The notes beneath the pieces are model-generated. The model saw nothing but the letters and a program-made list of their open reading frames with translations, did not search any database and had not been told where the DNA came from. From NCBI GenBank assembly GCA_023409735.1, contig JAEYRB010000003.1, positions 1 to 64,000 on the forward strand: a stretch of DNA of 64,000 nucleotides, in the 5' to 3' direction. The stretch is from Bacillota bacterium. Lineage in GTDB: Bacteria > Bacillota > Clostridia > Acetivibrionales > DTU013. Both the position numbers and the translations under genes were made by a program. Numbering within the stretch: position 1 is the stretch's first letter; the number at the start of each line of letters is the position of its first letter. Positions 16,872-25,164 of this stretch are shown here, in pieces.

Positions 16872-17171
16872 ATGGCCGCAAGACGGATGTCTATAAGAGA
16901 AGTGCAGTCAATGACCGCTGCCGAGAAAGCAATTTTGGATAGCGTGATTAAGAACGTATGTTGTTATAGTGGAAAGGTGCTTGAAAAGTTTACTCACTCA
17001 GAGGCGCCATGGCTAGCAACCAGAGGAGACCTGCCCGAGTCAGTAGCATCTGACAGAACCATTATGAAGAAACAAATTGGAGATTACTTTAGTGCGGTCA
17101 AAGAGAAGTATAATATGATTAACCCAAATGATATTAAAGGTTATACGCAAACTATGTTTGAACAGATGTAA
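16872..17171 (+). pseudogene. C-terminal fragment of a Panacea/SocA-like (DUF4065) protein
   Basis: The 99-residue frame MTAAEKAILDSVIKNVC, SGKVLEKFTHSEAPW and DYFSAVKEKYN matches the C-terminal half of Panacea-domain proteins, which act as antitoxin or protease-adaptor modules. The N-terminal half of the domain is missing and an in-frame stop lies at 16851. No ribosome site precedes the ATG. It is therefore most likely a remnant. It sits between the three-gene operon and a dead IS200 copy. Confidence 0.6.
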
Positions 17172-17202
17172 TATGTTTTGACAACCCTTTTACAGGTAGA
17201 GT

Positions 17203-17490
17203 CCCGATAAACATACACATGTTGGTAAGTATACCGCCGAAGTTGAGTGTATCAAAGCTTATGGGAATACTGAAGGGCAAGAGTAGCCTAATGGTATTCG
17301 ACAGATTAGAAAATCTAAAATATAGATATGGGGACAGGCATTTCTAGTGCAGAGGATATTATTTAAATACAGTAGGACGATAAAATGCGATAGCAAAGTA
17401 TATACAAAAGCAATTACAGGAAGATCAACAGGCGGAGCATATCATCATGAAAGTATATAGACCCGTTTACGGGCAAGTAAGTAAAAAACT
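17203..17490 (+). pseudogene. IS200/IS605-type TnpA transposase remnant
   Basis: Reading one frame from 17214 gives IHMLVSIPPKLSVSKLMG, LKGKSSLMVFDRL, YRYGDRHF, a stop (17344-17346, in place of the usual Trp), CRGYYLNTVGR, another stop, and AIAKYIQKQLQEDQQAEH, which is the order of the IS200 transposase. The catalytic Tyr (KYIQKQ) remains, but the first His of the HUH motif is replaced (INIH where DHVH is usual) and the N-terminal third is missing. It is inactive. Confidence 0.8.
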
Positions 17491-17520
17491 GCAAAAAGAA
17501 GAGCCGCCCGGATGGGCGGC
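17491..17520 (-). terminator. Terminator of the SLH protein gene
   Basis: GCCGCCC/GGGCGGC stem with a four-base loop (17503-17520), followed on the minus strand by TCTTCTTTTT. Confidence 0.85.
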
Positions 17521-17549
17521 CACTGTTCTCTTATATATCATAAGGAATT

Positions 17550-19688
17550 TTATTTATAAATAGTAGTTTCAATTGTACCTATATCAACAATTTTTACCTG
17601 TGAGGGAAGGTAATTAACCCACCCAATTATCGAACCATTTGCGTCCCCAAAAATAAAGGCGCGTTTTCTGTTCCACTCATAATCACGGACTGCCCAATTC
17701 GATAAACAATTGCTAATAGAATTAGACATATTATACTTTCCGTTGCTGAATGGGTCTGACAAAACTATCGTAACTTCATTTACTAAAGATTCAGCAGTTA
17801 TAGGCTGATCATTTATAAAAACATCATTGAACCCAGTAATTGCTGAGGCTAGCTCGGGATATTTTTCTTTGTTTATGATTATTTTATAGTAATAACTTCC
17901 ATTATTGTTCAAAATGCTTTCACCCTTTTGCTTACCAGTTGTCTTGTCAACAAAGGTTATCAATTCTTTGTATCGTTCAAAATGAAAAGCATCGCTTGGC
18001 AGTTCTTTTGCAGTGCTGACTATTCTGGTTGAAAGGGTTGTAAGGTAATCAAGGCGTTTTTTAGTATCAATGTTAATTGAAACAAATTCTACATTGCCCG
18101 CTGCAATGGCTGAATTTGCATCGAAAATCGCTGCTGCAATAATATTGTATGTGGCATCGTATACAGTAGCAATTGTAAAGCCATAGCCTGGTTTACCTCC
18201 AGCGTAATTATTAAGATTATTATAATTTTCTGTAAAATATTCGTACAAAGTTGCATCTGCTGCTGTTTTAGACAAATCGTTATAATCTCTCATGCTAAAT
18301 GTCCTATAATAGCTGAAAGGCATCTTGGCATTTGAGCCGATACCACCAAAGTTCATAAACTTTGCATTCGGAATTGCACTTATTACATCCTTGTTATAAA
18401 GTATATTGTCTTTACCTTCTAATTTAATAGGTACCTTTATTCTTTCATATGCGGATGGAATTAATGAATATTTTGCGGCCGTTATATCACTTATTTCTCC
18501 GTAATAGATAAGAGATTGAGCAATTGTAATTCCTTCCAGCTTCTTGCTCAATTTTAGTGCATTGAAAATGATATCAGCACAATCTGAACATTTGAACTTA
18601 GAATTACTTGAATATTTACCAATAGGAATGAGCCCAATTTCTTCTGCTTTGATGATTGATTTAGCCTGGTCAAAATCAGTTGAGTCATATTCAAGCGCCC
18701 TAAGGACATACGTTAAGAACTGCTCGATGGCTATTGTATCTGTAATACCAAACGTTGTATCGGTATTGCCGGACAGCAGATTATTCCAATATGCATAAGC
18801 TACATATTTTTTAGCCCATGCAGGAACGTCAGTAAAAGGATGCTCACCTCTTGCGTCCTCCACTGCCAAAGCAGCTTGCTCCCTTCCAAGAATTTTTATG
18901 TACATAACAGTAGCTTCAAGTTTTGTTGGTGCTCTGTCAAGGCTGAAGATTGGTACTCCTAAAAAATCAGATTCACTAAATAGTCCCAGATCATAAAGTT
19001 TTTGTGTTGTAGGAGACAGTGTTTGTGCTGAAGTATACAATCCATATTTTTCAGCTACATTAGAATCTACAGCCTTGCTATCCACCAAAGATTTTGCAAG
19101 AGTGACTTTACCATCCTTTTTATTTGAACTAAGAACACTGTAGATGGTATCAACGCAATCACCACGGGTAAATTTCGCCCCGGTCTTATACTTACCTGCA
19201 GGTACAATGCCAAGTGATTCCGCCTTCTGAATTGAGACGCTCCAGACAAAATCACCGTTCTTATCACTATATCCAAGAGCTCTCAACATAAATGTAAAAA
19301 ACTGTTCAGGTGTTACGAGGTCGTTGCTTCCCAATGTAGTCTTTGAAGTTCCACTTGTGTATCCCTTATTATAAGCGTAAGCGATATTTTTGGCTGCCCA
19401 AGCTGGAACATCGGTAAATGGGCTTGTATAGGAACTATTCTGTGCCATTTTTTCTTCTCCAAGCATTCTGAGGAGCATAACAACAGCCTCTGTCCTTGTG
19501 GGAGCTCTTTCAAGGTCAAACCCGCTGCCGGTACCCATAAAAAGACCCATGTCTTTCAGTGCATCTGCACGGTCAAGAGTGGTTGATACAGCTTTCGTTG
19601 TGGTTGGTTCAGCCGCAAGTGCTGTAGCTGCCAAACTAAAAACTAATGTAAGGATTAAATTAAAGCAAACGATTCTTTTAATTGACAT
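17550..19688 (-). CDS. Secreted SLH-domain surface protein
   Basis: A 712-residue protein from the ATG at 19688, which has AGGAGG eight bases upstream; the frame is open to an earlier ATG at 19763 that would break the signal peptide. Residues 1-25 are a signal peptide (LILTLVFSLAATALAAEP). Two related modules of S-layer homology repeats follow: LERAPTRTEAVVMLLRML, PFTDVPAWAAKNIAYAYNKG and TPEQFFTFMLRALGY in the first (about 33-225), and LDRAPTKLEATVMYIKIL, PFTDVPAWAKKYVAYAYW and AIEQFLTYVLRALEY in the second (about 245-410). SLH repeats bind pyruvylated wall polysaccharide. The last 290 residues are unlike any domain I recognise. A consensus promoter precedes it and a strong terminator follows, so it is a single-gene unit. 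Confidence 0.88.
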   Translation of the reverse strand: MSIKRIVCFNLILTLVFSLAATALAAEPTTTKAVSTTLDRADALKDMGLFMGTGSGFDLERAPTRTEAVVMLLRMLGEEKMAQNSSYTSPFTDVPAWAAKNIAYAYNKGYTSGTSKTTLGSNDLVTPEQFFTFMLRALGYSDKNGDFVWSVSIQKAESLGIVPAGKYKTGAKFTRGDCVDTIYSVLSSNKKDGKVTLAKSLVDSKAVDSNVAEKYGLYTSAQTLSPTTQKLYDLGLFSESDFLGVPIFSLDRAPTKLEATVMYIKILGREQAALAVEDARGEHPFTDVPAWAKKYVAYAYWNNLLSGNTDTTFGITDTIAIEQFLTYVLRALEYDSTDFDQAKSIIKAEEIGLIPIGKYSSNSKFKCSDCADIIFNALKLSKKLEGITIAQSLIYYGEISDITAAKYSLIPSAYERIKVPIKLEGKDNILYNKDVISAIPNAKFMNFGGIGSNAKMPFSYYRTFSMRDYNDLSKTAADATLYEYFTENYNNLNNYAGGKPGYGFTIATVYDATYNIIAAAIFDANSAIAAGNVEFVSINIDTKKRLDYLTTLSTRIVSTAKELPSDAFHFERYKELITFVDKTTGKQKGESILNNNGSYYYKIIINKEKYPELASAITGFNDVFINDQPITAESLVNEVTIVLSDPFSNGKYNMSNSISNCLSNWAVRDYEWNRKRAFIFGDANGSIIGWVNYLPSQVKIVDIGTIETTIYK

Positions 19689-19709
19689 AATATTCAACCT
19701 CCTGTATAA

Positions 19710-19738
19710 ATTATAAGTAAAATGTTGATTTTTGTCAA
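19710..19738 (-). promoter_or_regulatory. Consensus SigA promoter of the SLH protein gene
   Basis: On the minus strand TTGACA (19738-19733) and TATAAT (19715-19710) are 17 bases apart, about 20 bases before the start codon. The rest of the gap to 20025 shows no second clear promoter and no gene. Confidence 0.85.
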
Positions 19739-20025
19739 AACTGTCTTTGATATAATAATCCATAAATAGACGATGATAGTAATATTTTTTTGACAGGAAT
19801 CAGACAGGAAATACACTGATTTTATTCGATTACCTTATGGATGCTTGTTTGCAGAGGGTCGTTGAAGAGAATCAACTTCATAATGCAATAATTACCACTA
19901 AATGATATACTATCTAATAGAAATTCCATCCAAAAGGATAAACATAAAACCTTATTTCAAGGAAATTCAGACCCTATATGGATGAGAGGGAACTAATGAA
20001 GTAAAACTCAACAAGGGGGATATCG

Positions 20026-20736
20026 ATGGCAGAACTTAGAGATCCGAACCGCCAATACTGGAACCAGCAATTCAAAGTATTACAGGATACATGGCCAAAG
20101 CCTGATAATTTTGAAACCTGCATTAACATTTGTATGGATGTTCATGCAATGGTACATGCGGCAGAAATGTCCAATACCGGCTTATGGTCCTTTGAGGACC
20201 AGGTGTGGGAAAGAGTGTCTGAACCTGTATTTCGGAAGGTACATAACGATAATCAGTCAATTGCATGGAAGCTATGGCATTCCACACGGATAGAAGATAT
20301 TACAATGAACATATTAATAGCGGGAGAACCGCAAATATTATACTCTGACAACTGGCTTGAAAAGATGGGTATATCTGTTCGTGATACCGGAAATGCAATG
20401 AATGAAAGAGAAATTGAGGCTGTCAGTAATTTAATTGATATACAGGCCTTAAGAGACTATCGTTTAGCAGTAGGCAGAAAGACAAGAAAGATCATTAAAG
20501 CATTGAAAGCAGAAGATTTGAAAAAAAGAGTTGAGGCTGAAAGACTAGGTAGAATAATTAATGAGGGAGCGGTTGTGGAAGAAGCCAGATGGCTTACTGA
20601 TTACTGGGGCAAAAAGACTATTTCAGGGCTTTTGCTAATGCCTGCCACCCGGCATAATTTTGTACACCTGAATGAATCTATGCGGATTCTTGGGAAAGAA
20701 AAATCATGTGTAAAGGGAAAAGGGAGAACAGATTAG
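20026..20736 (+). CDS. DinB-like superfamily protein
   Basis: A 236-residue helical protein. The pattern HAMVHAAEM in the first helix, LWHSTRIEDITMNI in the second and RHNFVHLNES near the C-terminus gives the His residues of the DinB four-helix metal-binding fold; LWHSTRIED is close to the family's helix-2 motif. Members include thiol transferases such as YfiT and BshB2 relatives, but many are unassigned. The ATG at 20026 has AAGGGGGATATCG just before it. The next plus-strand gene is 770 bases away, so it stands alone. Confidence 0.7.
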   Translation: MAELRDPNRQYWNQQFKVLQDTWPKPDNFETCINICMDVHAMVHAAEMSNTGLWSFEDQVWERVSEPVFRKVHNDNQSIAWKLWHSTRIEDITMNILIAGEPQILYSDNWLEKMGISVRDTGNAMNEREIEAVSNLIDIQALRDYRLAVGRKTRKIIKALKAEDLKKRVEAERLGRIINEGAVVEEARWLTDYWGKKTISGLLLMPATRHNFVHLNESMRILGKEKSCVKGKGRTD

Positions 20737-21197
20737 CCAAGGTATAAAAACTATTTCTATAGCAATAGTGAACTTAATTTTCTATCTAAGAAAACCATAT
20801 TATTTACTGTAATAGCTTTACAACAGTAAATATCCATAGTAAAATATTCTCAAATAAAGAGAGGTAATCCCATGCCAGCTAACACTTAATTTTTCTGAAA
20901 CGAATAAATGCACTTGAAGCCTTGTTGTTGAAGGCTTTAGTTTGTTGCGAAAAAGAAGATTAAGAGAGAGCTGTATATTGAGTGAAATATGTCTGTTTAT
21001 TGCTTGAAGTGGGATTTCCATTAGCTGGTCGTTAGTAGCGGCTAGGCTGGTCGCAGATGTTGTCTGCCGGTATGTTGTAAAGGTAATTTGTGCTGTTGCA
21101 CTCAACATACTTTCTAATCACCATGGAACCAGGCTGAGGATTTTCCTAGATTAAGAAAGTGTACAATAAATATCATTATTTTAGTAGACCGACCATT

Positions 21198-21247
21198 CAC
21201 CATGCTCATTGTCTTAATTTTCAAGGCAATGACATGGTGATTTTTTA
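21198..21247 (+). terminator. Strong hairpin and T-tract upstream of the ABC-F gene
   Basis: CACCATG, TCATTG and CTT on the left pair with AAG, CAATGA and CATGGTG on the right, followed by T6. It ends the region after the DinB-like gene, or acts as an attenuator of the ABC-F gene 260 bases on. From 20737 to 21197 I see only a small hairpin (TTTACTGT/ACAGTAAA, 20803-20830) and no gene. Confidence 0.8.
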
Positions 21248-21250
21248 TTT

Positions 21251-21377
21251 ATGGCGTTGTCCGAAGGTCTACAGCAAAAAGGCGAGAGGTGCTCGATGCC
21301 CCCGAGACTTTTCTTTATGGCGTTGACCGGAGGTCTACAGCAACAAGGCGAGAGGTGCTCAATTCCCCGAGACTTTT
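21251..21377 (+). repeat. Two tandem copies of a dispersed ~62-bp repeat
   Basis: Copy one at 21251-21312 and copy two at 21317-21377, 66 bases apart, share ATGGCGTTG, GGTCTACAGCAA, AGGCGAGAGGTGCTC and CCCGAGACTTTT. A frame runs through both (MAL, EGLQQ, GERCS) but has no ribosome site. Related copies are at 58850-58910 (minus) and 61204-61265 (plus). Confidence 0.85.
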
Positions 21378-21507
21378 GCAGTGTGAAATGTGAGCCTGAA
21401 AAGTACTGTGAATGATAATAAGCGTCATGTTTAGTGAAATTAATTGGTATTTTGTGTTTGAGGAAGAAAAGAGAAGCAAGAATTGTGAAAAGAAAAGAGG
21501 ATAATTT

Positions 21508-23433
21508 ATGCTTGAATTAACAATGTATAATGCACTGAAGCATTATGGAGATAACCTTGTACTTGACAATGCCACTTTTACGCTTTATGAAGGTGAAAAA
21601 GCCGGTATTGTGGGCGCAAACGGGAGCGGGAAAAGCACTATTTTGAAGCTGTTGGCGGGCATTGAACCAATGGATGTAGACTATAGAAAAATATGCGAGG
21701 GCAAGAGTAGGATTTCCTATCCTAAAGGGACAACTATAGCCTATCTTGAGCAAATATCAAGCTATCCGGAGGGTTTCAAGGTAAAAGATATTCTCAATCT
21801 TGCGTTCCGGGAGCTTTATGACCTGGAAGAGCAGATGAGAAGTCTGGAAGGTGAGATGGAGTATTTGCAGGGTGAACCCCTTGAAACAGTATTAAAACAA
21901 TATAGCCGGCTGCAGCATAGCTATGATGCTAAAGGCGGGTATGACAGAGATGAAAAATTTAGTAAGGTATGTATCGGTCTTAAGTTCGATGAAGCTTTTT
22001 TGCAAAAGGAATACGATATACTAAGCGGTGGTGAAAGAACAACTGTAAACCTCGGAAAGATTTTGCTGGAAAGCTCTGATATACTGCTTCTTGATGAGCC
22101 TACAAACCATTTGGACATGGACTCGGTTGAGTGGCTTGAAAAATATCTCAAGGGCTACAGGGGGATTGTGATTATTGTATCTCATGATAGGTATTTTCTG
22201 GACAAGGTAGTTACAAAAGTTGTGGAGGTAGAAGACAAAAGGTGCGAAACGTATGATGGAAATTATTCTGATTATGTAGCGCAGAAAGAAAGAAATATGC
22301 TGCTGCAACTTGAGAACTATAAGGATCAAAAGAAGAAAATCACCTCCATGGAAAACGCTATCAAGGATTTGAGAGATTGGGCCCAAAGAGCGGACAATAA
22401 CAAGTTTTTCAGAAGAGCATTAAGCATGCAGAGAAGGCTTGAAAAAATGGAGAGAATAGACAGGCCGGTCTTAGAAAGGAAGAATATTAGTATCAATTTC
22501 AAATCCACAGAACGATCAGGTTATGAAACAGTTAAGGTAAGCGGCCTGACGAAAAGCTTTGGAAGCATAACTATCCTTGAAAATGCTGACTTGTACATTA
22601 CACTGGGTGAACGAGTTGCTCTCATTGGCCCCAATGGCAGCGGCAAATCTACATTTATAAAGGTTCTTCTGGGAGAGATTGAAGCAGATAATGGCAAGCT
22701 GCAGCTTGGGGCAAATGTGAAGCTGGCATACTTACCGCAGCATATATCCTTCAACAATGAAGAGGATACTGTAATCGAATGTCTCAGGGAAAACAAATAT
22801 CTTTTGGAGGGGAAAGCCCGTGAATACCTTTCAAGGTTTATGTTTTTCGGTAGAGATCCATATAAAAAGGTGAAGCACTTGTCAGGAGGAGAAAAGGTAA
22901 GACTTAAGCTGGCTTTGCTGCTGTATGAGGAAATAAATTTATTGATATTGGATGAGCCTACCAACCACCTTGATATTGACTCGATCGAAGTGCTGGAGGA
23001 GGCCTTGGAGGAGTTTGAGGGCACTTTGCTGTTTGTATCCCATGATAGATACTTTATAAATAAGGTGTGCAGCCGCGTAGTTGCAATTGAAGATAATAAG
23101 CTGGTTAATTATGAGGGTAATTATGATGATTATAAGAATAAGAAAATTGAACGTGACCTGCTAATTCAACAACCGCAGACCATCAAAAAGCCTTCAATCA
23201 AAAGGGATGCCCCTGCTTGCGATAAAATAAAATGTGAGATGGACATGTGCAGGCTGGAAAGTGATATAAAGCTTCTCGAGGCTGAGGTAAAAGATGTTGA
23301 GAAATGTATGTATGCGCCCGGGGTCAGCCATGATGAGCTATACGAGCTATATCGCAAAAAAGAAGAAATTAACAAGAAATTGGATAAATTGCTTGAGCAG
23401 TGGATGAGTTCAGATAATAGGGCTGAAGTATAG
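21508..23433 (+). CDS. ABC-F family ATPase
   Basis: A 641-residue soluble protein with two ATP-binding cassettes and no membrane helices. Walker A motifs GANGSGKST (36-44) and GPNGSGKST, signature motifs LSGGER and LSGGEK, and two LDEPTNHLD Walker B segments are all present. An alpha-helical interdomain linker (about 245-325; EKAIKDLRDWAQRADNNKFF-like) and a C-terminal charged coiled coil are typical of ABC-F translation factors. These act on the ribosomal E site; some give resistance to ribosome-targeting antibiotics. Whether this one is a resistance or housekeeping type is not clear from the linker. The long leader with a terminator and repeats suggests regulated expression. Confidence 0.9.
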   Translation: MLELTMYNALKHYGDNLVLDNATFTLYEGEKAGIVGANGSGKSTILKLLAGIEPMDVDYRKICEGKSRISYPKGTTIAYLEQISSYPEGFKVKDILNLAFRELYDLEEQMRSLEGEMEYLQGEPLETVLKQYSRLQHSYDAKGGYDRDEKFSKVCIGLKFDEAFLQKEYDILSGGERTTVNLGKILLESSDILLLDEPTNHLDMDSVEWLEKYLKGYRGIVIIVSHDRYFLDKVVTKVVEVEDKRCETYDGNYSDYVAQKERNMLLQLENYKDQKKKITSMENAIKDLRDWAQRADNNKFFRRALSMQRRLEKMERIDRPVLERKNISINFKSTERSGYETVKVSGLTKSFGSITILENADLYITLGERVALIGPNGSGKSTFIKVLLGEIEADNGKLQLGANVKLAYLPQHISFNNEEDTVIECLRENKYLLEGKAREYLSRFMFFGRDPYKKVKHLSGGEKVRLKLALLLYEEINLLILDEPTNHLDIDSIEVLEEALEEFEGTLLFVSHDRYFINKVCSRVVAIEDNKLVNYEGNYDDYKNKKIERDLLIQQPQTIKKPSIKRDAPACDKIKCEMDMCRLESDIKLLEAEVKDVEKCMYAPGVSHDELYELYRKKEEINKKLDKLLEQWMSSDNRAEV

Positions 23434-23450
23434 GTGATTTTCTGTCATAT

Positions 23451-23484
23451 AAAAAAACGGCATATACCTGTGTCGGTTTTTTTG
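23451..23484 (+). terminator. Terminator of the ABC-F gene
   Basis: AAAAAAACGGCA pairs imperfectly with TGTCGGTTTTTTT across a short loop. Confidence 0.6.
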
Positions 23485-23557
23485 TTAGAGTAAAATACAA
23501 AAATCATCTCTTTACTGTTAAAATTTGATAAAATACAAGAAGAAGGAGGAAACAGCC

Positions 23558-24094
23558 ATGTCAAACGAAGAACTGGTCAATATATTGAAAGTGCGTTTTG
23601 AGAGTAATATGGACCGCCATAAAGATCTTGAATGGGCCAAAGTACAAGAGAAGCTGGAGACTAATATAGAGAAACTGCGGTCACTCAATGAAATGGAAAT
23701 CACCGGAGGCGAACCGGATGTTGTTGGTTATGATGAGTTGACACAAGAATACATTTTTTGTGATTGCTCATCGGAAAGTCCTAAAGGCCGCAGAAGCCTT
23801 TGCTACGACCACGAAGCTCTTGAATCAAGGAAAGAGAATAGACCTAAAAACAATGTAGTTGATATAGCTGCTGCTATTGGTATTGAACTTTTAACAGAAG
23901 AAGAATATCGGAGTTTACAGCAGCTTGGAAGGTTTGACACTAAAACATCAAGCTGGATAAAAACACCTCCTGAGATTAGAAAACTCGGCGGAGCTCTTTT
24001 TTGTGACCGGCGCTATGACCGTGTCTTTGTGTATCATAACGGTGCAGATTCTTACTATGGAGCTAGGGGATTCCGTGGTTCGTTAAGGGTATAG
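23558..24094 (+). CDS. DUF4256 domain protein
   Basis: A 178-residue protein, full length for DUF4256. Family hallmarks are FCDCSSESPKGRRSLCYD, TKTSSWIKTPPEIRKLGGAL and the closing FVYHNGADSYYGARGFRGSL. The function of this family is not known; the strongly conserved Cys, Asp and aromatic residues suggest a binding pocket. The ATG at 23558 has AAGGAGG at good spacing; an earlier ATG at 23525 is in frame but lacks one. It precedes arr by 66 bases. Confidence 0.88.
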   Translation: MSNEELVNILKVRFESNMDRHKDLEWAKVQEKLETNIEKLRSLNEMEITGGEPDVVGYDELTQEYIFCDCSSESPKGRRSLCYDHEALESRKENRPKNNVVDIAAAIGIELLTEEEYRSLQQLGRFDTKTSSWIKTPPEIRKLGGALFCDRRYDRVFVYHNGADSYYGARGFRGSLRV

Positions 24095-24160
24095 ATGCAC
24101 GGAACAAACCGTTTACAGGTAATGGCAACAGCTGTTTATCACGAAGGGAGGGGATAAGAA

Positions 24161-24595
24161 GTGAATATAAAAAACGAGCAGATACAGTCCGGAACATTAG
24201 ACCCCGGGCCTTTTTACCACGGTACAAAAGCCGTCCTGAAGCCGGGAGACTTGCTGGTACCTGGCTATAGCTCTAATTATGGTGAGGGAAAGAAGGCTAA
24301 TTATGTCTATCTGACCGCTACATTGGATGCGGCTACGTGGGGAGCCGAACTGGCATTGGGAGACGAACCTGGCCGAATTTATCGTGTAGAGCCCACAGGT
24401 CCCATTGAGGATGATCCCAATCTGACGGACAAGAAATTTCCGGGAAACCCAACGAGATCCTACCGGACGCAACATCCACTGCGAGTAGTTGACGAGGTGC
24501 TTGAATGGGAGGGGCATTCTCCAGAGGCACTCAAAACCATGAGAGATCACCTTGCAGAGCTTAAACGGCTCGGTATTGAAGCAATCAATGATTAA
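24161..24595 (+). CDS. arr: NAD(+)--rifampin ADP-ribosyltransferase
   Basis: A 144-residue enzyme that inactivates rifamycins by adding ADP-ribose. The family pattern is complete: FYHGTKAVLKPGDLL, NYVYLTATLDAATWGAELA, GRIYRVEPTGPIEDDPNLT and FPGNPTRSYRT, then PLRVVDEVLEW. The start is GTG with GGGAGGGG upstream. It lies 66 bases after the DUF4256 gene and 180 bases before the BlaI promoter. Its GC content is visibly higher than its neighbours', which fits transfer, although arr is common in environmental Clostridia and Bacilli. Confidence 0.93.
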   Translation: MNIKNEQIQSGTLDPGPFYHGTKAVLKPGDLLVPGYSSNYGEGKKANYVYLTATLDAATWGAELALGDEPGRIYRVEPTGPIEDDPNLTDKKFPGNPTRSYRTQHPLRVVDEVLEWEGHSPEALKTMRDHLAELKRLGIEAIND

Positions 24596-24709
24596 TGCTC
24601 ATGATACTTGGTAGGATTTAGTTTTTAGGAGGATCTTCCAGCGCCATGGCTGCCCTTGCTGTGCCAATTGATCGTCTTTTATAGAAAAATATAGGGATAA
24701 AGTATTATC

Positions 24710-24738
24710 TTGACATTCCTACACTTGTCGATTATAAT
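24710..24738 (+). promoter_or_regulatory. Consensus promoter of the BlaI/M56 pair
   Basis: TTGACA (24710-24715), a 17-base spacer and TATAAT (24733-24738). The operator palindrome starts at the last base of the -35 box and covers the spacer and the -10 box. Confidence 0.88.
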
Positions 24739-24757
24739 AATCGACAAGTGTAGGAAT
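24715..24757. promoter_or_regulatory. BlaI-type operator: 20-bp perfect palindrome
   Basis: Two perfect 20-bp arms (ATTCCTACACTTGTCGATTA and its complement) are separated by TAA. It spans the promoter spacer, the -10 box and the transcription start of the BlaI-like gene, so the repressor most likely controls itself. Confidence 0.85.
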
Positions 24758-24777
24758 TTTTTCAAGGAGAGTATTCT

Positions 24778-25161
24778 ATGATTCAATTAACAGAGGCTGA
24801 ATGGGAAGTTATGAAAATCCTTTGGCATAATGAAAATAGTTCTTTATCTGATATTGTTAGAATTGCAAATGATAACAGTATTCCATGGGCAATGAATACT
24901 GTACATACTCTTTTGAAAAGGTTAATTAATAAAAACGCAGTAGTTGTTGACAAGTCCATGTCGCCACATAAATATAGATCAATTATTGATCAGCAGCAGT
25001 GCGGTGTTGCAGAGGCAACAAAACTAATCAACCGTATATATAGCGGCTCAATCAGCAAAATGTTTTCATCCCTCATGTCTTCAGAAAGTATTACTGAAGA
25101 GGAATTACTCAAACTTAAAAGAATGATCGATGGCTTAGGTGAAAGCAAAAAGGGGAAATAA
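24778..25161 (+). CDS. BlaI/MecI/CopY family repressor
   Basis: A 127-residue winged-helix repressor. The N-terminal TEAEWEVMKILWHNENSSLS and the recognition region NTVHTLLKRLINKNAV are family hallmarks, followed by a dimerisation domain with conserved EEELLKLKRMI. BlaI proteins are cleaved when the paired M56 sensor is activated. Only 3 bases separate it from the M56 gene. The palindrome in its promoter indicates autoregulation. Confidence 0.92.
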   Translation: MIQLTEAEWEVMKILWHNENSSLSDIVRIANDNSIPWAMNTVHTLLKRLINKNAVVVDKSMSPHKYRSIIDQQQCGVAEATKLINRIYSGSISKMFSSLMSSESITEEELLKLKRMIDGLGESKKGK

Positions 25162-25164
25162 ACA

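Noticed and set aside
20818..21108. 96-codon minus-strand frame in the region before the ABC-F gene
   Set aside because: No ribosome site, no homology, low-complexity composition.
24715..24757. Terminator reading of the 20-bp palindrome
   Set aside because: It covers the promoter spacer and start, so the transcript would not contain the full hairpin; operator is the better explanation.
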